The notes: a model not told the origin generated them from the letters alone. Positions 1 through 9,050 are shown, counted from the first letter of the stretch. The stretch: DNA of 25,851 nucleotides from Oribacterium sp. (GCA_017940955.1 JAGAXP010000019.1:1-25851), one strand, 5' to 3'. Numbers and translations: made by a program.

Positions 1-151
1 GAAACCGTGAGTCCGGTTACGCGGAAACCGCTTCAAAAATAATGCTTACAGGTTAGCTAAATCCAGCCATTTTTAATCGTGGGAGCCGCGCGGCTTTGAG
101 CGGTTCAAAAGAATCCGCAAGGATTCTATCTTTACTAAAGGAGATTTTTAC
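1..151 (+). other. Leader region upstream of rlmD with overlapping hairpins
   Basis: No complete gene is visible. Two + strand frames are open from the window edge and stop at 42 and 56, so the first ~50 bases could be the tail of an upstream gene. Downstream, AGCCGCGCGGCT (84-95) is a perfect 12-nt palindrome. GAATCC-GCAA-GGATTC (111-126) is a hairpin with a GNRA-type loop. The sequence GCGGTTC (100-106) can pair with GAATCCGC (111-118, one bulge) and so compete with that hairpin. An AAAGGAG ribosome site precedes the ATG at 152. Confidence 0.35.
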
Positions 152-1564
152 ATGGATTTATGTTCCAATGCAGAGAGATGCGGTGGATGTTATTATCAGG
201 GAACATCTTATGAAGACGAGATCAAAATAAAGGAAAAGCAGCTTCATGAGCTTTTAGAGCCTGTCATAAGGAATGAGGACTATACATTTGAACCTATTGT
301 ACCGTCACCTGTACATGAAGGCTACAGAAATAAAATGGAGTTTTCCTTCGGGGATTCGGAAAAAGACGGACCACTTACATTGGGACTTCACCAGAAGCAC
401 AGCTTTTTCAACATTATCAATACTGACGGCTGTTCACTTACACACAAGGATGCAGACTATATCGTCAGAGCCACAAGAGAGTACTTCTCAAAGCTTGAGA
501 TCACCTATGAGCATAAGAAAGCCCATGAAGGGTATCTGAGACATCTTCTCTTCAGAAGAGCTGTTAAAACAGGGGAGATACTTGTGGACCTCGTGACTAC
601 TTCCCAGTGGGACAGTGCCATGAGAGTTCCGGCTCCTCAGGAAGTGATCGAGCAGCGGGCAAAGGAGCTTGATGAGTGGTTCAACAGAAGATACAGTCCC
701 AAGGCTCAGAAGAAGCATAAAAAGCCGGAGCCGGACAAATACATAAGAGTTAAACCATCTGTGTCAGAAGAGGAGGTTCTTGAGGGCTGGAAGGATATGC
801 TTTTAGGACTCAAGGAGGAAGGCAAAATAGAGGGAACCTTTGCAGGTATTCTTCATACTATCAATGATTCCCTTGCCGATGCAGTCACCGATATGGGAAC
901 CACCGTGCTTTATGGTAAGAATTATTTCTATGAAGAGATATTGGGTCTCAGGTTCAGAATCACACCCTTCAGCTTTTTCCAGACCAATTCACTGGGAGCT
1001 GAAAAGCTTTACAGCAAGGTAAGAGAGTACGCAGGCTTTAGTGAGCTTCAAAAGGAACAGGAAAGTGGAGATATGAAAAAGCCTGTGATCTATGACCTTT
1101 ACTCAGGAACCGGAACCATCACACAGCTCATGAGCAGCGTTGCTTCAAAGGCAATCGGTGTGGAGATAGTTAAGGAAGCCGTTGCAGCAGCAAGAGAAAA
1201 TGCTGAGCTTAACGGAGTCACCAATTGCGATTTCATCGCCGGGGATGTCCTTAAGGTTATCGAGCAGGGCGGAAGACTCATAAAAGAAGACGGCACCTAT
1301 GAGGACGCTCCGAGACCGGATTTCATCATCCTTGATCCTCCGAGAGACGGCATTCATCCTAAGGCTCTCACAAAGATCATAGACTATGGTGTAGATAAGC
1401 TTATCTATGTCGCCTGCAAACCCACAAGCCTCGCAAGAGACCTGACTCCGCTTCAGGCCGCCGGATATAAGGTGGAGAAGCTTTGCCCCGTGGACATGTT
1501 TCCGCGAACAAACAACTGTGAATGCATCGCGCTCTTAAAAAAGAGAATAGGATATGAAGAATAG
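152..1564 (+). CDS. rlmD: 23S rRNA (uracil-5-)-methyltransferase, RlmD/RumA (TrmA) family
   Basis: A SAM-dependent RNA methyltransferase that forms 5-methyluridine, in this family normally on 23S rRNA. The N-terminus has the [4Fe-4S] ligand pattern C4, C10, C13 (CxxxxxCGGC), with the probable fourth Cys at C94. The SAM-binding motifs FFQTNS and DLYSGTGTI and the DPPRDG motif are present. The catalytic nucleophile is Cys422 in YVACKP, with the general base Glu457 in NNCEC; this 35-residue spacing equals that in E. coli RumA. The usual N-terminal TRAM domain is absent: the protein starts directly with the cluster cysteines. A Lys-rich insertion lies around residues 170-225. A good AAAGGAG site supports the start. 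The last 11 bases overlap the next gene. Whether it methylates one or two sites (RlmD versus RlmCD) cannot be told from the sequence. Confidence 0.93.
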   Translation: MDLCSNAERCGGCYYQGTSYEDEIKIKEKQLHELLEPVIRNEDYTFEPIVPSPVHEGYRNKMEFSFGDSEKDGPLTLGLHQKHSFFNIINTDGCSLTHKDADYIVRATREYFSKLEITYEHKKAHEGYLRHLLFRRAVKTGEILVDLVTTSQWDSAMRVPAPQEVIEQRAKELDEWFNRRYSPKAQKKHKKPEPDKYIRVKPSVSEEEVLEGWKDMLLGLKEEGKIEGTFAGILHTINDSLADAVTDMGTTVLYGKNYFYEEILGLRFRITPFSFFQTNSLGAEKLYSKVREYAGFSELQKEQESGDMKKPVIYDLYSGTGTITQLMSSVASKAIGVEIVKEAVAAARENAELNGVTNCDFIAGDVLKVIEQGGRLIKEDGTYEDAPRPDFIILDPPRDGIHPKALTKIIDYGVDKLIYVACKPTSLARDLTPLQAAGYKVEKLCPVDMFPRTNNCECIALLKKRIGYEE

Positions 1565-2525
1565 ATTATTTAGTGCTTTGATTTTTATTCTGCTTTACAT
1601 ATGTGTTTTAACCGGATGTAAAACAGAGGTTAATTTATCTACACAAAATAACAAAGCAGAGATTACTTACGAATATGCCGAATATCCTTTGGAAAGAAAC
1701 GGATTGAATCTTCATCTGGATTGCATGTCCGTAAGTGGGAAAGAAACCGGGAAGGACATCCTGCTTATCCATGGAGTTACGTACTCGTCAAATGAGTTTG
1801 ATACCGATTATGAAGACTACAGTCTGGTGAGAAAACTGGCTCAGGATGATTACAGGGTATGGCGACTGGATATCGCAGGATTTGGTCAGTCGGAAACTGT
1901 TGAAGACGGCTTTATGCCGGACTCTGATTATGCCGCAGAAGACATAGATGCCGCCGTAAACAAAATAGTCGAGGTAACCGGACATGACAAGATAGATGTT
2001 CTGGGATGGAGCTGGGGAACGGTTACTACAAGTAGATTCGCTTCAAACAATCCGGATCATATAAGAAAGCTTGTTTTATATGCACCTATCCTTACAGGTA
2101 TTGGTGAATATGAAGTGACAGAAGCATTTCACCACAATACATGGGAACATGCAGCGGATGATTTCCAAAGATGCGGGGACGGAACATTTGATTACTCTAT
2201 AGCAGACAAGAACGTCATTGAGATATTCTGTTCAAACTGCTGGCACTATGACGGGGAGTATAGCCCCAATGGCGGAAGAAGAGACATTTGCGTATCCAAA
2301 GACACAGATTTGATCGACCTGAATAAGCTAAAAAATCCAACGCTGATTATTTGCGGAGGAAATGACCCGTATCTAAACTATGACAAAATACAAAGCGCAA
2401 AAGAACTGTTACCGGAAGGTTCGGAGGTTCAGGTGATTGACGGTGGTTCTCATGTTATCATGATTGAAAAACCGTATTATCATGAATTCAGAGACAGACT
2501 GATACGGTTTTTGGAGAAAGAATAA
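1554..2525 (+). CDS. Alpha/beta-hydrolase lipoprotein
   Basis: A probable secreted, membrane-anchored serine hydrolase (esterase or lipase-like; substrate unknown). The 323-aa product starts with a lipoprotein signal peptide ending in LTGC (Cys22). The alpha/beta-hydrolase core is complete: oxyanion motif LLIHG, nucleophile elbow GWSWG with Ser153, acid Asp271 in GGNDPY, and His300 in GGSHV. The segment WRLDIAGFGQS is typical of the alpha/beta-hydrolase fold-1 family. The ATG lies inside the last codons of rlmD, so translation is probably coupled; the only ribosome site is a weak ATAGGA. A terminator follows 11 bases after the stop. The functional link to rRNA methylation is unclear, and the arrangement may simply be co-transcription. 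Confidence 0.85.
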   Translation: MKNRLFSALIFILLYICVLTGCKTEVNLSTQNNKAEITYEYAEYPLERNGLNLHLDCMSVSGKETGKDILLIHGVTYSSNEFDTDYEDYSLVRKLAQDDYRVWRLDIAGFGQSETVEDGFMPDSDYAAEDIDAAVNKIVEVTGHDKIDVLGWSWGTVTTSRFASNNPDHIRKLVLYAPILTGIGEYEVTEAFHHNTWEHAADDFQRCGDGTFDYSIADKNVIEIFCSNCWHYDGEYSPNGGRRDICVSKDTDLIDLNKLKNPTLIICGGNDPYLNYDKIQSAKELLPEGSEVQVIDGGSHVIMIEKPYYHEFRDRLIRFLEKE

Positions 2526-2536
2526 AAATAAGAAGA

Positions 2537-2577
2537 GGGCAGATAGTTAAGACAACGCAGCTATCGGTCCTTTTTTT
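2537..2577 (+). terminator. Rho-independent terminator after the hydrolase gene
   Basis: GGGCAGATAG (2537-2546) pairs with CTATCGGTCC (2561-2570), with one mismatch and one G-U pair, followed by seven T (2571-2577). The loop region contains AGTTAAGACAACGCAG, close to the sequence that starts the hairpin at 6080. Confidence 0.8.
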
Positions 2578-2740
2578 GTATGCATACGGAGTCTAAAAAT
2601 CAAATAATCTCCCTGTATTTATAGTATACTTACATAAGAATACACAGTATGTTTTCTCGATTAAAAGAAAATGATAATGGACAAATAATCCTGTCTATAA
2701 GGACCATCATGCTACACGGTTTTTACAATGAGGTAAAATT

Positions 2741-5700
2741 ATGAAGTACTGTAAGTTTTGTGGAACACAGCTCCGTGATGAAGCATCTTTTTGTTCTCAA
2801 TGCGGAAAGAGCGTTAAGATGTCTGCCCCAAATATGATGCCTAAACAAGGGAATGGACAGAATATGTCTGCCCCAAACACAATGCTCGGACAAGGGAATA
2901 CACCACGTATGAATGGGCCACAGATGAACTCACCCAGGATGAATGGCCTGCAGATGAATACACCCCGGATGAATGCACCGATACGTCAAAAAAAATCCGG
3001 TGGAGGATTAAAAAAGGTACTTTGCTGTATTCTGGCAGGTGTGCTGTTCGTTGAGCTTGCATTTTTCCATCCCGGATTTCTCAGGAAAAAGGACCCTGTA
3101 GAAACCATAACTCCAACAAAGCCTGTAATCCCTGGAAACGGAAATGAAAACGGGAATCCAAAAGGAAAAGACATTGAGCTAACGGCTTTTCAAAAAGAAG
3201 TAGTCCGGTGCTTTGGGACTACAGAGGATGCATTTAAAGAAGCTTTAAAAAATCCCATTGAAGTAACACCGGAGAATTCTCCGGGAAATCCTTCATTTAT
3301 TGATGTTTCATTTTCAGAGACAGAGTTTGAAGAGGCTCAGACTCTGACGGCGGATGTATCCAGAGAGTTCCCTGAAGCTGATTTTCCGGAATTTGGAATT
3401 CATATAGACCTGAAATCATGGAATCTACTTAATGATACTGACACACTGATCGTAAAAAAACTTCCATGGAAGAAAGATCCTGTAACAGGCTGTGAACTCT
3501 ATACATACAGCTATTCACTTGCATCAGGCCAGAATCATTTCAGTACTAATGTAGAGGTTACGGTTCCTATTCAGGGAGACCCACGGATCTTTGATGGGGT
3601 ACTTTATAGGAATGATTCTACGGGTAAGTGGGAAGAGGTATATTATAAGCTTTCAGAGGACGGTCACAGCTATATCGCCCACATGGACCATTTTTCGGAA
3701 GATGCTCAAAAGTCAGATCCTGAGACTCTGAAAAAAATGAAGGAAATGGGAATGACCGTCGAACAATTTTATAAGGAGAATGGAAAATCCCTGTTTAAAA
3801 TAATGCCTTATGAGGATGTTGCCAAATATGTCGGGTCACAGACCTGGTTGTTTGGCGTTGGACTTACAAGCATTCCGGACTTTGATAAATTCTCAAGACT
3901 TGATTCGAATAATGCAAATAAAATCCTGTCAGAAATTATGAATGAGTCCGGCGGTATCCCGGCAGAGGCATCAATTACAGAAGCCCTTGGCACCTTAGGA
4001 ATACCAAATGATTTAGCCGGTGGAGTTTCAAATACACTGGAAGTATTGAAACAATCTAAGGAGAGTACGTTTCGCGCTTATGCAGGTCTGGGATTAACCG
4101 GGATGGGCACATTGCTACTCTGGCTTAGGGTGGCGGATCAATACAGGAGAGGGGTGGATCCGCAGAAAATCAAACAGTCCAATAGATGGAATTTTTTGAG
4201 TACTCTGTCAGGTCTTTCCGGCGCTATAATGAGTCAGCTTGGATCTATGGCTACAGCTGCAGGAACAATGGTAGCCGGTGTTTCGGCAGGAGCTGTTCTC
4301 ACATATAGCAGTGTCTTCATGGCGGCATTTGGTATCGGTTTCTATATAGCATCTTTATATGATGGATACGTGGAGAAGAAAAATAAGGAAAAGGAGGAAC
4401 AGACCTTTTCAACAATTGAGGAAGCTGCTTATTTCTACTACCTGACTGAGTATGATATGAGTGACCAACTTGAAGTTATTAAGACAGGAAACATCATGTC
4501 CTCCGCAAGAGCATTTGAGAGAGTTGTGGGAGAGGATCCGACAGAATATGATGATGCCCATGATCATCATAATAAGAGAGTAGATCTTAAAGGTAAGAAC
4601 TGGGCCTATGCCTTACGATATTTATTTGATAAATATCAATTGAACCCCAAAGAGCTTGATAGGCAGGTCAGAAAACTCTATAACCGTTTTGTCGACTCCT
4701 TCTGGACAGTGGATGTTTCAGATGAAGAACGGTATTACTGTTGGTGCAGAGCTTTAGACAAGATTCTTTATAGCGGGAATTTTGGCTATTATTACAGCCT
4801 TGCAGATAACCCGAGTGAGGATACACTTAAATACCTTGGGATTACAAGAGAAGAACATACTCGAAGAGCTAATTTGCAAAATATGCTGAATAATGCCGGA
4901 TCCGTGGATAAAATCTTCGAAACTTATAAATCTGAAAAATCTGAATATGTCAGGTTTAACAAACTGACCGACGATCAGGTTATGGCATTTAAAACCAGGG
5001 CATACAACACCTTGATTGATCACATAAATCCGATGATCTATGAGATTTATCAGACAGAATATGAAAAAGGTATAGTAGAAGCAAGAATCAAGCTTCGTGA
5101 TGAGGTTCTTCCTTTCCTGAATACTCGTATCACTTTTTATGCTAAAGATCTGTCACTCAAGAACGGAGAGTTTACAAGACTGGAATCTCCATATTACCAG
5201 TTCAAAGAGGATGGTGAAGGGAAAAAGGGTGCCAATGTTTTCGAATTTGTAAGCAATCATAACCCTTTATTTGCTCCTGCCAATGACGGTGCAGGACAGT
5301 TCTGCAACTGGGGACTTTATCTCTTTGCGAACAGGGACACGCCGGTACTTCTGGAAACCAACGTGTATCATTATTTGCGTTTTGGCTGTCCTACCAAAGT
5401 GAAGGTGAGGGAGACCATAAGTCCATTTGGAACAACACTTCCTGAAATCGAAGGAACCGTCAATTGGAAAGATGTGAAACTGAACACGGATGAAAATTCA
5501 CTTTGGAATGCTCTTCCGAAAAATAAGGGCGGAAATAATGTGCCTGTACTTCCGATAAAGGATATGAAAGTCCCCATCGAATATGAGTCGGGACAAGAAC
5601 CGGATATCGAAAAGTTTTTTGGTTACTGGGAGCAGGTCGGAGGAACCGGAAACATTATCTCCATAAATCGTGGCGGTAAAAAAGAACTGCTTGCATATGG

Positions 5701-6049
5701 AGAAAGGTACACAGAAAACGACGGTAAAAAGAAAAAAACCTTTGATAATGGATTTGCCGTGGATGACTGGTATTATGACCGGCAAAAACGAGAGTTAACC
5801 CTTACGTCATCCGGTTTCCTAAGGGGCATGATAGAATGCACACTTATCGATGATGATTATATCGAGATCAAGAATGGTCAGGGAGATATCAATCGTTATA
5901 TAAGGACAGATAATGGCTATGACGTAAGTAAATTGACAGAAACCTATAAGGGAAGCCCCTCCGGAAAGACAACTATGGGTGTAGGCACAACAGTAAACAC
6001 TTTGACTTTTGGAGGCAGCGACAAGAAAGAAACAAAGGAAAGTAAATAG
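2741..6049 (+). CDS. Giant zinc-ribbon membrane-anchored protein of unknown function
   Basis: A 1102-aa protein not recognised beyond its modules. Residues 1-24 form a zinc ribbon (C4, C7, C18, C21). Residues ~27-80 are a Met/Asn/Pro/Gln-rich linker built from short repeats. A transmembrane segment at ~91-110 precedes a long, mostly hydrophilic region, which is probably extracytoplasmic if the ribbon is cytoplasmic. A second hydrophobic, Gly/Ser/Ala-rich block at ~447-468 and ~483-540 could be two to four membrane helices. The C-terminal ~100 residues (from about 957, FFGYWEQ) are beta-rich and look like a small lipocalin-like barrel; this is a weak resemblance. The start is set by the zinc-ribbon Met and a modest GAGG site. 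It stands alone between a terminator and a hairpin. Related zinc-ribbon N-termini occur in the proteins at 19246 and 20379. Confidence 0.8.
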   Translation: MKYCKFCGTQLRDEASFCSQCGKSVKMSAPNMMPKQGNGQNMSAPNTMLGQGNTPRMNGPQMNSPRMNGLQMNTPRMNAPIRQKKSGGGLKKVLCCILAGVLFVELAFFHPGFLRKKDPVETITPTKPVIPGNGNENGNPKGKDIELTAFQKEVVRCFGTTEDAFKEALKNPIEVTPENSPGNPSFIDVSFSETEFEEAQTLTADVSREFPEADFPEFGIHIDLKSWNLLNDTDTLIVKKLPWKKDPVTGCELYTYSYSLASGQNHFSTNVEVTVPIQGDPRIFDGVLYRNDSTGKWEEVYYKLSEDGHSYIAHMDHFSEDAQKSDPETLKKMKEMGMTVEQFYKENGKSLFKIMPYEDVAKYVGSQTWLFGVGLTSIPDFDKFSRLDSNNANKILSEIMNESGGIPAEASITEALGTLGIPNDLAGGVSNTLEVLKQSKESTFRAYAGLGLTGMGTLLLWLRVADQYRRGVDPQKIKQSNRWNFLSTLSGLSGAIMSQLGSMATAAGTMVAGVSAGAVLTYSSVFMAAFGIGFYIASLYDGYVEKKNKEKEEQTFSTIEEAAYFYYLTEYDMSDQLEVIKTGNIMSSARAFERVVGEDPTEYDDAHDHHNKRVDLKGKNWAYALRYLFDKYQLNPKELDRQVRKLYNRFVDSFWTVDVSDEERYYCWCRALDKILYSGNFGYYYSLADNPSEDTLKYLGITREEHTRRANLQNMLNNAGSVDKIFETYKSEKSEYVRFNKLTDDQVMAFKTRAYNTLIDHINPMIYEIYQTEYEKGIVEARIKLRDEVLPFLNTRITFYAKDLSLKNGEFTRLESPYYQFKEDGEGKKGANVFEFVSNHNPLFAPANDGAGQFCNWGLYLFANRDTPVLLETNVYHYLRFGCPTKVKVRETISPFGTTLPEIEGTVNWKDVKLNTDENSLWNALPKNKGGNNVPVLPIKDMKVPIEYESGQEPDIEKFFGYWEQVGGTGNIISINRGGKKELLAYGERYTENDGKKKKTFDNGFAVDDWYYDRQKRELTLTSSGFLRGMIECTLIDDDYIEIKNGQGDINRYIRTDNGYDVSKLTETYKGSPSGKTTMGVGTTVNTLTFGGSDKKETKESK
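2819..2980 (+). repeat. In-frame coding repeats in the Met/Asn-rich linker
   Basis: Two 45-bp units (2819-2863 and 2864-2908, each starting MSAPN) are followed by 30-bp units at 2909-2938 (MNGPQMNSPR) and 2939-2968 (MNGLQMNTPR) and a partial unit MNAP at 2969-2980. They encode a flexible linker between the zinc ribbon and the transmembrane segment. Confidence 0.85.
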
Positions 6050-6079
6050 AGGAAGAAAAAGAATAAATCTACCAGTTAA

Positions 6080-6116
6080 GACACGCAGATTACGTTTTAT
6101 AGTTCTTCTGCGTGTC
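6080..6116 (+). terminator. GACACGCAGA/TCTGCGTGTC hairpin, possible terminator
   Basis: Perfect 10-bp arms at 6080-6089 and 6107-6116 enclose a 17-nt loop. Only a weak ATTT follows, so termination is plausible but not certain. The arms are the same as those of the 63-bp repeat array at 22065-22440, so this is a solo copy of that family. Confidence 0.6.
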
Positions 6117-6167
6117 ATTTCCATCAAAAGCCCCTACAAACCCGCCTACACAGCCCCGAAAATGCGA

Positions 6168-6173
6168 TATACT
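6168..6173 (+). promoter_or_regulatory. Possible -10 element for the lipoprotein gene at 6224
   Basis: TATACT matches the sigma-70/sigma-A -10 consensus at 5 of 6 positions and lies about 50 bases before the chosen ATG. The upstream hexamer at 17-bp spacing (CCTACA, 6145-6150) is a poor -35, so support is weak. Confidence 0.25.
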
Positions 6174-6223
6174 TTTACTTGAAGTCCATAGAACATGGAT
6201 CAAAGGAAGTGGAGAAAAGAAAA

Positions 6224-8185
6224 ATGAGAAAAAAGACCTTATTAACAGCGTTAATGCTGATATCAGCCGGCCTGCTCCTCGGTGGATGCGCAGGCAATGT
6301 ACTGCAAAGCCCGAAAGACAGCACACTGCAGAAAGAGAGTACCCGGCATAGTGAGGGCGCCGGAAGTGAAGGCGCCGGGAAAAGTGATCCTGCGGAAAAT
6401 GCAGACCCCTCAGGAGCCAAAACACAATCATATTCAGGGTCCAAAGCAGGCTCAGAATCAAAATCAGGATCAAAAGCAGACTCAGGTTCACAAGCAACAG
6501 ATTACGACTCAACCACAAAATCCGACTTAGAAACCCTCAAAGTCCTCGCCTCAGAAAAAGACCTTTTCACCTTTATGTCCGGCGAATGGAATCTCATAAA
6601 TCCTGTAACTCATGAGGATTATGCTCATATCGAAATATCGGATAACGGATATTTCAAGTACGGCTACACAGGCTCTGATGAAAGATGCACCGGAGTGTTC
6701 ACTCCGGATCACCAGTACAGGGGAGAAGAGAACGTACCTCTGTCATTTGCTCTCAGTGTGTCGGGCCTGGATAAGATGACATTTCCCGACACGGGATATC
6801 CTGCTCCTGACGATGGATACGATTCCACATATGCGAAGCTCTATTACGGAAACTGCGACGGAGAAGACTACATATACATGGAGGAGACAGGAAACGGCGA
6901 TTCCTTCATGAGTTCCGTGCTATTCCAGGATCCCAAATATCCCGACGAAACATTTTCTCTTGGCTCAAACTCATTTATCATGCACAGAGAAAGCAGCAAG
7001 TCTGCTAATGCTTCTGCCGAAACTGACAGCTTTTACGCATGGATATGGAAAGCCGACGATAACGGCATCTGGGCTCAGGAGATGAAGCCCCTTACCTGGG
7101 ATGATGAAAATGAATACACCGGAAACCCATATACCGCAGCGGCATTCATGCCAAAGGAAATGGGTTCCAAATATTATAAGTATTCCAACAGTGTAAACAA
7201 GAAGCTGCTCCTCAACGAATACAATCTCGAGCTGGATTTCCCGAGATATATGTGCAGGCTGACAGTTAACTCAGACGGCAGTCTCAAGGACATCGAAGAG
7301 GTGGATCATGCCTTCTACGGAATGTATGATCTCGGAGACCTGGAGCCGGAAATAAGCTTCGAGGGAATGACATTCCACTTTGAAAACAAGTTTTATGACC
7401 TTTCCAAATTGGGAGCAGGCAATGCCATCCTGGACGTGTTCCATGCATACGGAAAAGAGATCATAGATTGCCATGTGAGTCCGCACATGAGTGAGTATTA
7501 TATATATGACAGATTCCTGGGTGAGCTTTGCCCCGAGACCATACAGGGCACGAACCTTATCTGGCTTGATGATGATTTCACGACTGCCATATATTCACAG
7601 GGGAATGACATAAGAGACCTTTGCGGAGATCTCATGTATCATTCGAATTATGATGAGATCCTGGACCTTGCCTTCATAGAAGGTGGCAAAAAAGTAAGAT
7701 GTTCGGCAATCAAATCAGGGGATAGTAAAACCTATGAAGAAGTTTTCGAAATGCCCGAAAGACTTGATGGCGCCATGAATGCTTACTGCACATTTGCAGA
7801 CTCGGGAAGAGCAAGCGACTACAGAAAGTTTATGGAGTATGCTCCTAAAGACGCAGTCTTCTTTGTTGCCGTAGACCCTCAGATCTGGACACGGAATGTA
7901 TTTAACATGCAGGAAGTAATCGAGGAAGGGGCCGTGAACGATGTTCTGGTTGTTGCATTACAGAATGATACAACGGCTGATGTATACGAGGGTGATAAGC
8001 AACTCACCTATACAAAGTACCTGAACAAGGAGCGATGCGCCATGTACAAAATGACTGTTTCCGAAGGCATGCCCCGCTACACCGTCAAAGTCACCACACA
8101 AAATCAGGGAAAAGAGAAAACTAAAGAGTGGCCTGTAACAGAATTCAGCGGAAAAACCTATACCCATTCCAAGTTTTTTAGTTGA
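6224..8185 (+). CDS. Lipoprotein of unknown function with low-complexity linker
   Basis: A 653-aa predicted surface lipoprotein. The signal peptide ends in LLGGC (Cys22). A Ser/Gly/Lys/Ala/Asp-rich spacer of ~70 residues follows (SEGAG repeats, then SGSKA-type repeats). The rest (from about residue 100) is acidic and rich in aromatic residues, with no motif I can assign. The ATG at 6224 is chosen because GGAG (6211-6214) sits 9 bases upstream and it puts the signal peptide at the N-terminus. An in-frame TTG at 6179 would add 15 charged residues in front of the signal peptide and has no ribosome site. The start MSGEWNL near residue 118 of the mature part resembles the opening of lipocalin-like domains, but the evidence is thin. 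Confidence 0.8.
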   Translation: MRKKTLLTALMLISAGLLLGGCAGNVLQSPKDSTLQKESTRHSEGAGSEGAGKSDPAENADPSGAKTQSYSGSKAGSESKSGSKADSGSQATDYDSTTKSDLETLKVLASEKDLFTFMSGEWNLINPVTHEDYAHIEISDNGYFKYGYTGSDERCTGVFTPDHQYRGEENVPLSFALSVSGLDKMTFPDTGYPAPDDGYDSTYAKLYYGNCDGEDYIYMEETGNGDSFMSSVLFQDPKYPDETFSLGSNSFIMHRESSKSANASAETDSFYAWIWKADDNGIWAQEMKPLTWDDENEYTGNPYTAAAFMPKEMGSKYYKYSNSVNKKLLLNEYNLELDFPRYMCRLTVNSDGSLKDIEEVDHAFYGMYDLGDLEPEISFEGMTFHFENKFYDLSKLGAGNAILDVFHAYGKEIIDCHVSPHMSEYYIYDRFLGELCPETIQGTNLIWLDDDFTTAIYSQGNDIRDLCGDLMYHSNYDEILDLAFIEGGKKVRCSAIKSGDSKTYEEVFEMPERLDGAMNAYCTFADSGRASDYRKFMEYAPKDAVFFVAVDPQIWTRNVFNMQEVIEEGAVNDVLVVALQNDTTADVYEGDKQLTYTKYLNKERCAMYKMTVSEGMPRYTVKVTTQNQGKEKTKEWPVTEFSGKTYTHSKFFS

Positions 8186-8224
8186 GGATCACACACCCGT
8201 CTCACAAACCCATTAAGACAATGA

Positions 8225-8311
8225 CCATGGGGACGGGGTTCCCGGCCCATTAAGCGGCCTACTAACTCCGTCCCCACGGCTCATTAATTGGACCTGGGGG
8301 GACGTAGTTAG
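8225..8311. repeat. GGGGACGG/CCGTCCCC REP-like element with alternative hairpins
   Basis: Arm 8225-8236 (CCATGGGGACGG) pairs with 8268-8279 (CCGTCCCCACGG), one mismatch. Arm 8262-8275 (CTAACTCCGTCCCC) pairs instead with 8298-8311 (GGGGACGTAGTTAG), one mismatch. The two hairpins share the central C-rich arm and exclude each other. The same GGGGACGG core recurs at 20297-20338, and the CCGTCCCC half recurs at 9953-9960. Confidence 0.65.
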
Positions 8312-8351
8312 TGGTACATTCCGGCAATATATTTTCAGATTGGAGACCTAA

Positions 8352-9050
8352 ATGAAGAAAGCACTACTTTTCAGCATGTTCACACTGCTTCTTACAGCAT
8401 GCACAGGATATAGCAACGAGAAGAGCGTGATAGAAAACGGCGTTGAATACAATATTTCAGACAACCACAAGGAAGCCATGGCGGAATCCTATCAGTGGAA
8501 CGCCAAAGAAGATACTGTAGTTATCACTATCCCAGATACCCTCTCGGACGGAACTCCGGTCGTTTCGATGGGTGGACTCACCGGTATAGGTGTTCCGTTA
8601 CACTTCCGCATCGAGTATGAAGTTAACTGGCCTGAACTCCCGCAAAGCAGAAGCCGAAAGATGACAGAGGAAGAAGCTGATGCCTTTTACCGGGAATATG
8701 CGGAACAGCATCCGGATGAGCTGTCTGGACATCTTATAAAGGTGAACAATCCGGATGGCAGTTTAGCAACCGAATCAGACATCGATCCGGAACGCATAGT
8801 TTATAAGGACATCACTTTCACCATAAATATCGGCAAGAATATTTCAGGCACGGGACCGCATATATCCGATTACAGCATTTTGGAAGAGATTTACAAAGAC
8901 GGTATCATACAGCCCGACGGCAGCATCCTTGTTTACCGTCCGACGCTGTATTTTGACGTGAACCCGGATAACGAGATATATTATTCAGAGAACGGCGTAC
9001 TTTACACTAAAGCAGACGGAAAGCCCGTGCTATACGAAAGTTCAAACTAA
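8352..9050 (+). CDS. Small lipoprotein of unknown function
   Basis: A 232-aa predicted lipoprotein with a signal peptide ending in LLTAC (Cys17). The mature part contains the phrase TIPDTLSDGTPVVSMGG, which resembles the start of leucine-rich-repeat (BspA-like) surface proteins, although no full repeat follows. The rest is polar and acidic, with no catalytic motif seen. GGAG (8342-8345) six bases before the ATG supports the start. The leader holds the alternative hairpins at 8225-8311, so the gene may be read through from the lipoprotein gene upstream or have its own promoter. Function unknown. Confidence 0.75.
   Translation: MKKALLFSMFTLLLTACTGYSNEKSVIENGVEYNISDNHKEAMAESYQWNAKEDTVVITIPDTLSDGTPVVSMGGLTGIGVPLHFRIEYEVNWPELPQSRSRKMTEEEADAFYREYAEQHPDELSGHLIKVNNPDGSLATESDIDPERIVYKDITFTINIGKNISGTGPHISDYSILEEIYKDGIIQPDGSILVYRPTLYFDVNPDNEIYYSENGVLYTKADGKPVLYESSN

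Noticed and set aside
2620..2630. TATAGT/TATACT as promoter of the giant zinc-ribbon gene
   Set aside because: It lies in a suitable place, but no -35-like hexamer is found at 15-19 bp upstream, so it is not listed as a feature.
6179..6223. Upstream TTG start for the lipoprotein gene
   Set aside because: It would place 15 charged residues before the signal peptide and has no ribosome site, while ATG 6224 has GGAG at good spacing.
6090..6530. Frames of 142 and 89 aa (-) and 82 aa (+) around the lipoprotein start
   Set aside because: They are low-complexity shadows of the Ser/Gly/Lys-rich linker codons, with no supporting start signals.
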